A stretch of DNA of 64,000 nt. It comes from Gambelia wislizenii (Eukaryota; Chordata; Lepidosauria; Squamata; Crotaphytidae). This document shows, piece by piece, positions 57,021-64,000 of the stretch. Each line of letters begins with the position of its first letter. Position 1 is the stretch's first letter. The DNA is taken from the NCBI GenBank assembly GCA_030847615.1, contig JAUMIR010000005.1, forward strand, positions 215,992,645 through 216,056,644, in the 5' to 3' direction. The notes beneath the pieces are model-generated. The model was not told where the DNA came from. It did no database searches and worked only from the letters and a program-made list of their open reading frames with translations. Both the position numbers and the translations under genes were made by a program.

Positions 57021-57732
57021 ACAAGGCCCCTGTAAAAAGTGGACAGCTGGGGAAGTGTCTGGGCATATTTTCTACCTTTTTAGCAAAATAGCCCTTATAG
57101 GACTTTTTCGGACAAAGAAAAAACAACGCTAGCAGCCTCGCCACGTTGCGAGGCTGCAGCGCTGCAGGGTGTCCGTTTCGCATGACGCCCGTCCCTAGCG
57201 GTACTGTTGCAGTACCACTGGGACATTTGAGCGTTATATTTTGGCGATTTTTACTCATGATCAACGATCACGATCAACGATCGTGAGTAAAAATCGCCAA
57301 AATATAACGCTCAAATGTCCCAGTGGTACTGCAACAGTACCGCTAGGGATGGGCATCATGCGAAACGGACGCCCTGCAGCGCTGCAGCCTCGCAATGTGG
57401 CGAGGCTCTAGCATTGTTTTTTCTTTGTCCGAAAAAGTCCGTAGCCAGGAAGTAAGGAAAAAGTCCAAGTGGATCCATCCACACTGCCAGCTGGTGCTTC
57501 ATCTGGCCACTTCATTTCCTTGTAGTGCGGAAGGGAGGGGGAAATCCTCATCTGTGAGTCTATTTCATTCTCTCTGGACTGGATATAGGAGATGACCAGC
57601 TGCATGCTACCATTGCCCGGGCAGAAGGCCAGTGTGATGTGGCTTGGCTTGGCTGTGAGGGCTACTTTGCTAAAAGGGCAGAAATTATGGCCAGATACTT
57701 CCCCAGCATTCTGCTTTTTACAGGGGCCTTGT
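57021..57732. repeat. Outer inverted repeat enclosing a foldback
   Basis: 57021-57098 (acaaggcccctgtaaaaag ... tagcaaaatagccctta) matches the reverse complement of 57658-57732 with roughly 85-90% identity by eye. The arms are 559 bp apart. The left arm abuts the inner foldback; on the right a spacer of about 215 bp intervenes. Confidence 0.8.
57100..57440. mobile_element. 341-bp near-perfect foldback element
   Basis: The left arm 57100-57256 and right arm 57284-57440 are reverse complements with about six differences, mostly CpG-type transitions. The termini are ggactttttcggacaaag and its complement. The loop (57257-57283) holds two copies of gatcaacgatc. No protein is encoded. G-rich ends and flanks ATA/GTA hint at, but do not prove, a Harbinger-type foldback MITE. 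CpGs are abundant, consistent with a recent origin. Confidence 0.85.
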
Positions 57733-58610
57733 GTAAACAGAGCTGCAAAACTAGAGCCCTCCTGTCCTTCCCCATCTTCTCTTTGCCCTGACAAGTTCCT
57801 GACAGTGGTGGAGCAAGGGCTCCATGAGGAAAAACACTCAGTGGGCACTAGATGTGTAACTAGCCCCCTTTCCCCAAAGGTGGAAGTGGGCGGCTGGCAG
57901 CAAAAAGTTTCAGATTTTGGAATCTTTTGGATTTTGGAATTCTGAATAAGAGAGACTCAACCTATAACACTTTGGATGCAGATAAGATTCCCATCTAACT
58001 TAGAAATGAGCAGAGCAAATGAAGGAATGAATCACAGAAGAATGAAAACCAAAAAACCTCTTGGAAGATGAATTGGGCACATCTTATTTGTGGATGCTGA
58101 CAAATACTGTAAGTATGGACACAAACTGAGAGACTGGAGAATTAAACTATGGTTTTGAAGAACCTAGATGGCACAGACTGCTTTTTAGTATGAAGCCACA
58201 GAGCAGTTCAGTTGGAAAATAGAGAAAAAAGCATAACAGTGTTAATTAGGTATGCTTCAGTACCACCACAACTATTACACACACTGCAGAAAGAGAACTT
58301 TCTGGAACTTATGGACTGGATTCAAACTACTTCACTGCCCTCTTCAAGAATGTTACATTTTACATACGTATCTTCATGATATATACAGTATATAAAACCT
58401 CTTTCACTATAGCTGAAAGAGGCCAGCTAAGAACAGCCTCTTGATAAACCCCTTTGTGTGTCAGGGATAAACAGCAACTAAACTATCAGAGAATATTCCA
58501 AACTTATGAATTTCCTTCTGACAAAATTCTCATAGCTTTACTATTATTTGGAAGCAAGGGAAGATCTTTCTAATCCAGCAAATGTTTAGTGTTCTTATTC
58601 TGTTTATTTT
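57733..58610. other. Unclassified DNA with a short DNA-transposon end
   Basis: 57895-57965 has ttcagattttggaatcttttggattttggaattctgaataag...ctcaacctata, a repeated gattttggaat text I associate with reptilian mariner-like MITE ends. The remainder is not recognised. Confidence 0.4.
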
Positions 58611-58617
58611 AAAACAG

Positions 58618-58755
58618 ATATCAGAAATCTATGACGAAGAGCTGTATTTCTATAGAAATCTCTCTTATCCACACCCAGTTTCACTAAATGAAATTACAAC
58701 GAAGTTGAAAAAGAAGCTGAAGACTTCCAAGACTGATGAGTGCATGACAGCATAA
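58618..58755 (+). other. Candidate terminal coding exon (weak)
   Basis: After ttctgtttattttaaaacag, a good acceptor, 45 codons are open to a TAA. They read ISEIYDEELYFYRNLSYPHP at the start and end in a Lys-rich tail KLKKKLKTSKTDECMTA. The composition is unlike the neighbouring DNA. I do not recognise it and it may be chance. No partner exon was found. Confidence 0.3.
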
Positions 58756-59445
58756 AGCAACAGCTGGGAAAATAAGACTCCGTCACTTTAAAGTATTAGA
58801 TGACTACTACAGAAACTTAGCATGCAGGACTTTTACAGTGGGAGATAAAAGAAATGAACATTTTGCCTCCTTAAAGGCCAAAAGCAGAAAAGAGACAAAT
58901 ATAATTAAATGAACTGGTACTTGATGGTCTTAAGGGTAATGCAGTTTGTATAGGCAACCAGTGGTTAGAATCCTTATTTCTACAAACTCTTCAGTAAGTT
59001 GCTACCAGCTCTTTCAGTTCCAATTATCTCCCATATGTCATACAAATAAATCTGATGATCAGCTAGCTTTTTCAAAGCTATAAGCATTCTGGTAAGAAGA
59101 AAAAATCTGAAAATGTCTTTCTTATTCAAAGATGAAACATACAGTATAATTAAAGTGTATACTGAATATGAATTGCACATACTTTTTCCATAACAATGCC
59201 AACATTTTAAAATTTATTAAATTTGACAAAAAGTGTGTGTATGGAAGTCTCCATCACTAGTACTGATGAGAGACTATCCACATCTATTAAAATTAATAGA
59301 AATTCTGCCATTGAGTTTAATGGTATGTGAATTGTAATCACAGTGAGTAATCAGGAATTATGTTTTTTTGTGAAATGTTAAACTTATTTCCCAGAGGAAA
59401 ATCTGAAATCATACAATAGCTAATAATTTAAAAATGCTGTCTTAG
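58756..59445. other. No gene recognised
   Basis: AT-rich DNA without recognisable repeats or exons. Confidence 0.4.
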
Positions 59446-59812
59446 AATCGTAGAATCATAGAATTGTAGAGTTGGAAGAGCCACAAGGGCCAACCAGTCC
59501 AACCCCCTGCCACGCAGGAAATCTTGATCAAAGCATCCCTGACAGATGGCCATCCAGCCTCTGTTTAAAGACCTCCAAGGAAGAAGACCTCACCACGCTC
59601 CGAGGGAGTGTGTTCCACTGCCGAACAGCTCTGACTGTCAAAAAGTTCCTCCTAATGTTGAGGTGGAATCTCTGTTCCTGGAGCTTGCATCCATTGCTCC
59701 GCGTTCCAGTCTCTGGAGCAGCAGAAAACAAGCCTGCTCCATCCTCAGCGTGACATCCCTTCAAATACTTAAACAGGGCTTGAACTATTATGTTTTTGTT
59801 TCTGTTCTCCAA
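59446..59812 (-). mobile_element. CR1 LINE 3' end
   Basis: The complement of the CR1 tail, tagaatcgtagaatcatagaattgtagagttgg, lies at the left. The ORF C-terminus reads GCKLQEQRFHLNIRRNFLTV and VRQWNTLPRSVV on the minus strand (59812-59528, 94 residues open). It is 5'-truncated at about 59812 and well preserved. Confidence 0.9.
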
Positions 59813-60816
59813 ATTATCAGTTTATAAAATTTTTGGACTGAGCTAAATTTCATGTGAGTATGGTTTCTTTCAGAAAGAATGGTTTGAATTATAAGACAAG
59901 TCAACATAAGTAAGTTCACTGAAGGGGAGTTTCTTTTCACCTCCTCTTCCTACAGCTACCTGTTTGGGACCCTCATTAACAAGGTGGGATGAGCTACAGA
60001 GGGATGCTGGAGAAGGGAAGAATCACACAAAATTGGGTAATCTAAGGGGTTCAAGTATCACTGTGACAGGTCTTCAGGTTGCTTGCTCAGACAACACCTC
60101 TTTCACTCCTGTCACTCACCTTTGCTGCACAACTTTTAAACCACTCCCCTAGGTTTAGTAACTGCTGCCCTGAAGTGACTATAACACAGGAAAAGCGGAT
60201 GTTGGATTTGGCATTGTATTGCATGACCATCTTCTCCTATAAACCCTCACATTAATAACTCTCAGGAAGATATACAAAATGGAAAAAGAGTAAAGATATA
60301 TTCCATTACAAACGGTTCAAATATTGAGCATGTAAGATGGCCCTGTATTTATTTCAATGTGTCAACCAATGTAATATCAAGATGGTGCAGAATAAAAACA
60401 ATTTAAAATCAAATTTGAACAATTAAATCACAACAGAAAACCTGTGAGTGGAACTAGCTCTGAGTTCCTAATTAATAATCATAAAGCAGTGAGCTAAAAA
60501 ATGCTACTGCCCATCAAAAAACAAGCAACAATTTGGCTAGTATAATCCCTTTAAGGGGGAGTTCACATTTGGAGTTTTGTCATGAAAAAGACCCAGTTGT
60601 GTGGCACCTGTTAACCTCTTTCAGAGGTGGGACATAAAGCAGAGCATTAAATGAACACAATGAATTATGACTTGGGTCATACAGAAGTTGATGATCTTTC
60701 TGTCCTGGTATCAAGTCATTTAGGATTGTATAGGTAAGAACTGATAGAGAGTATATGCAGCAGTTAGAGATCTTGATTAAGGAGCAAAGACATCAATGAC
60801 TTAGAGAATCAAACTA
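59813..60816. other. No gene recognised
   Basis: About 1 kb of unclassified DNA. Confidence 0.4.
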
Positions 60817-61037
60817 CAGTGAGCCCTTGGTATCCACTGGGGTTTAGTTCCAGGATCCCCCATGGATACCAATCCATGGATGCTCAAGTCCCATTATATA
60901 GAATGGCGTAGTCAAATGGTGTCCTTTATATAAAATAGCAAAGTCAAGATTGGTTTTTTGGAATTTCTTTGAATATTTTCAAGCCGTGGATGGTTGAATC
61001 TGTTGATGCACAATCCATGGCTACAGAGGGCCAACTG
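60817..61037. mobile_element. Tigger/pogo-type Tc1-mariner MITE, 221 bp
   Basis: The ends cagtgagcccttggtatcc and the complement of ggctacagagggccaactg are inverted repeats, and both sides are flanked by TA (60815-60816, 61038-61039). The interior ccatggatgctcaag...tggttgaatctgttgatgca is typical of this group of short mariner derivatives. Confidence 0.85.
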
Positions 61038-61420
61038 TAAAGGCTTTATTACAGGAATTCCATACTAAGTTAGGAAAGTTACTCAGGGTGTTAATCTAAA
61101 ACTAGCTGCTTTCTAGGGAGAGCTGAGAAAGAACTCTGGGAAGAGGAGGAGGAAACATCCCTAGGAGTATCCATTTACATCACAGAGGGAACAGGGTAGG
61201 AAGACAAGCAGAGAGGACACTATGGGTCATTCAGGCTATCTAATCCTATTACTACTACTACTGACGCTGAGGCATTCTCAACTCTTCAGTGCTAAGCATT
61301 TTTGCCCTTTCAACAAGAATCATCATCTTGAGTTAGGCCTGAAAACAAACTGGCAGTCAATGCAACTGCAATGACACAAGCATACTTTACACACCAGGGA
61401 ACAATGTAGCCAAAGCATCC

Positions 61421-61455
61421 CTCTCTCTGGCTTTTCTTTGCAAATGAAGATTCAG
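61421..61455 (-). mobile_element. Ultra-short APE LINE family V insertion (copy F), 35 bp
   Basis: ctctctctggcttttctttgcaaatgaagattcag is the complement of the family V 3' end: the (ag)n tail, the terminal hairpin in its CpG-decayed form and ctgaatc at the stop codon. It is flanked by perfect 12-bp duplications, gccaaagcatcc, at 61409-61420 and 61456-61467. Confidence 0.9.
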
Positions 61456-61467
61456 GCCAAAGCATCC

Positions 61468-62189
61468 AATAGGTCCTGAAAATAAATCAGTGGAATGTAT
61501 AATTTGAAGTGTTTATGTAATTCTGGATACATATTTTAAAAAAATCCTGAAACAAATATATTTCTGCACAGTGCTTGGAAAGTTATTTTTAAGAAGAAAG
61601 AGCATAATATGCTTCAGCCATCCAGAGAGTGATAGGATGATGCTCTGGGACTCATTTAAATAAGGAGCTGGCTCATGTTTTAGCTACATCTCATGGTTTC
61701 TCTCCATAATTTACATGTTTTATATCTATCATTCTTCTGGAATTATTCATAGCTGTGGCCATTCTACATATAGAATTCCCATGTTGCTTTGCTTAAATGC
61801 AAAATGAAGCATATTGTATGAAGAACCCCAAGACATTATAGACAGAAGAATTAGGAGCTTTGAATGAAAAATATAGCTATTTATGACAATAGTGGCCAAA
61901 ATGAAGAATTTATTGTCTTCTAAAGCAAGACATTTTGGGAAATTATGCAAAAGAGGAAATTAAGAACAATAGGCACATAGGGAGATATTTTCAAAGAGCA
62001 AAGGGTTCAAGTAAAGTACTTTGTTTAAAAAGTACTTTGTTTAAAAAGAAACTGTTTTATACTCAGTTGGACTAATGGCCACCAAGCCTAGCACTGTCTA
62101 CTGTAACTGGCTTTAGCTCTTCATGTCCTCAGCCTAGCCCAAGTACTGAAATTATTTAAGCTGAGATGGCAAAAAATGAAACTAGGACT
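61468..62189. other. No gene recognised
   Basis: Unclassified, with a tandem aaagtactttgtttaaa repeat at about 62015-62049. Confidence 0.4.
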
Positions 62190-62462
62190 TTACATTAGGG
62201 ATGCGATTCTTTATTAATTTTCTTCTCAAAGGAAACAATGAATAATCTGATCAATTTTCTTCTCACTGCAAGGAAGTCTTTGAAAACTGCAGTTTTTACA
62301 GTTTGAGACTTATTCTGTGCAATTAATGTTTTACATGGAAAACAGTATTTTCTGTGTAGAAAAATCCATCTTCACTGAAAAATGCAGATTTCTGTACAAA
62401 ACAACCATACATGAATTTTGTGCAATATAACTCCTGAACTGGACAGATTCTCATCATTCCAA
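62190..62462 (+). repeat. Second copy of the tgcagaaaa palindromic repeat
   Basis: It shares the leader, the ctgtgtagaaaa-type motifs and the ending with 8400-8960 but has fewer palindromic units. It sits immediately left of a family T MITE. Confidence 0.55.
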
Positions 62463-62468
62463 GATACA

Positions 62469-63074
62469 GGACCTGTCTAAATGGTGAAAATACCCCTCAT
62501 GGAATTTGCTGGGAATCCTACCTGTCTAAACAGGATCCAGCCCAATCCACACTATTCGGAAGGAGGGAGGCCCCAAATAGCAAAATCAGGATAAAAGCCT
62601 TCGCAGATTTTCCCATACTTTTAAAAAAAAACCCACAAGGGTGAGTGTGTATTCCCGCTCGTTTGGACTAGGACTATCGAACAACAAAAAATTTGAAGAG
62701 AAGCACAAAGCTGATTGGCTGGGTGAGAGCAGAGGTGGGGCTTGCTAGCAGGGCAAGCGCCTGCTGCCACCATGTTAGATTTTCGTATTAGCAATTGCTC
62801 ACTAAGGTGATAAAACAGGATGAATATTTTGTGTTTTGCTGTCCTATAAAATCAGAAAATTGCTCTAGCACACCAGCACACCTTGGGATGACTTTTTTAA
62901 AAAAACAGTGGTGGTGAAAAACGAATGCAAGTAAATCACTCGCAGCCACCATCTTGAATGCGAGGCTTATGGGGGTTTCTGGGGCCAGAAAAACCATTTA
63001 GACATATCGCTGCTGCTACGAGATGCCAATACTACAAGGTACTTTGGATTTTTTCCCCTCGTGTAGATGGGCCC
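62469..63074. mobile_element. Harbinger-like MITE, family T (copy 5), ACA duplication
   Basis: The ends ggacctgtctaaatgg and ctcgtgtagatgggccc are imperfect inverted repeats, both flanked by ACA (62466-62468, 63075-63077). The interior shares the cagattttcccata and aaatcactcgcagccaccat regions with the other members. Confidence 0.72.
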
Positions 63075-64000
63075 ACAGTTTTCTTGACAACTGAGAAACA
63101 TATTTTTGATTATTTTTCCAAAATTTTTCAAATATTCTTCCTACCCCAAATATATGCTTTAATATTAAGCCCTGGTTTTCATAATTTAAATAATATACAG
63201 CAAAATCTGTTCTTAAATAAAATATAAATTGCATTTATCATCATATAAGCAAGAGATTGGCATAGTTATAGCAATTTCCCTCATTTGGGGCATTAACGCT
63301 CAGAAAACCTGTTGCTTCCACAAAGTTGAGGTAAACTCTGTGGCATCATTAAGGCTGGTGTCACTGCTCCCCCCCCCCGACAGTGTCATCTGGTGCGGTT
63401 TGGCCTCTCCGCACCCCCCTAGTGCTGCTACTGTGTGAACTTCTGGCAAATGTCTGTGGTGAACTAAGCTTGGATTCAGATCCAAGTAAAATGATGCCAG
63501 ATGTTAAGTAGGTGCTGAAGCCATGGGGAGTCATGGAGAAGCAGTGATACAGGTATAAAGGCCTTAATGAATGCTCTACTAGCAAAGCTCCTTTTACAAT
63601 GGCTTTTGAGCACCATGTCTAGCTGCACACTCCTTTTCACTTGCACAGGCATGTGCACTCTGGCCCAAGAGAGTCTGTCCCATCCACCAGGCTTGAAGTG
63701 TTCTGCACCTCTCCCTCTGCACTTTGCACATTCCTTTTCTTATTTTCCCACTGTCTTGCTGGAAGTTTTTTTAGCAGCAATGTTGTCAAGGTTGCAGAGG
63801 TAGAATTTAATGACATAGTAATGTTAGTCTGGAATATCAATATGCAAAGAGATCTTGGGACACCTTTGAGACTGCAGCATAAGCTTTTGGAGACTTTTTC
63901 TACTTCCTCAGATGCATGGAACCTAGGAACAGACCTTATGAACTTTATAATTTGGCTGTATGAATAGCCATTGAAACACAAATTTTGTGGGTATGGTAAG
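63075..64000. other. Unclassified DNA with two repeat pieces
   Basis: 63355-63430 (gtgtcactgctccccccccccgacagtg...tgcggtttggcctctccgcac) looks like part of an unnamed reptilian repeat. 63833-63925 (gatcttgggacacctttgagac...cataagcttttggagac...acttcctcagatgcatgg) matches a dispersed amniote repeat I recognise by text only. No gene recognised. Confidence 0.45.

Noticed and set aside
57408..57945. Opposing open frames of 146 and 117 codons beside the foldback
   Set aside because: Both overlap the inverted-repeat arms, lack splice or domain evidence, and arise on both strands of the same GC-richer DNA.
63637..63981. Overlapping 114- and 108-codon frames at the right edge
   Set aside because: They cover a dispersed repeat, occur on both strands, and show no conserved motif.

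Overview
This is vertebrate genomic DNA, most likely from a squamate reptile. I infer this from the repeats: tRNA-headed SINEs with an RTE-type tail (Sauria-SINE style), CR1, L2-like, RTE and L1 LINEs, an ingi/Vingi-like APE LINE, and many MITEs with 3-bp target duplications. Base composition is AT-rich, with long introns or intergenic DNA and many microsatellites. Nothing looks bacterial, and I see no intact viral genome.

Layout. 1-1875 is an unexplained pyrimidine-rich block followed by a GC-richer block, joined abruptly to a long decayed LINE (1876-5465, minus strand). An L1 3' end follows. 7.5-11.2 kb holds Harbinger-like MITEs and an odd palindrome-rich repeat. Two splice-flanked, phase-compatible exons of an unidentified minus-strand host gene lie at 9963-10035 and 12051-12622. 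13.3-15.8 kb is a CR1 split by a solo LTR. 16-27 kb holds L2-like fragments, SINEs and MITEs. 27.4-30.4 kb is a three-deep transposon nest. 31-39 kb holds MITEs, RTE pieces and a convergent pair of Helitron-like repeats. 39.5-42.6 kb is an L1 punctured by three other elements. 45.6-50.3 kb is a decayed RTE. 57.0-57.75 kb is a double inverted repeat with a 341-bp near-perfect foldback core. The remainder is L2, CR1, SINE and MITE debris in DNA I cannot classify.

The most informative signal is one LINE family seen seven times. It encodes an APE endonuclease, a reverse transcriptase and a C-terminal CCHC finger. Its stop codon lies only about 30 nt from the 3' end. Two small hairpins sit at that end, followed by a short (AG)n tail. 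Two insertions of only 55 bp and 35 bp, each flanked by perfect target site duplications (9 and 12 bp), consist of little more than this end. They suggest that the terminal hairpin and tail are enough for target-primed integration.

Only the two minus-strand exons look like functional host coding sequence. All longer open frames belong to broken transposons or low-complexity DNA.
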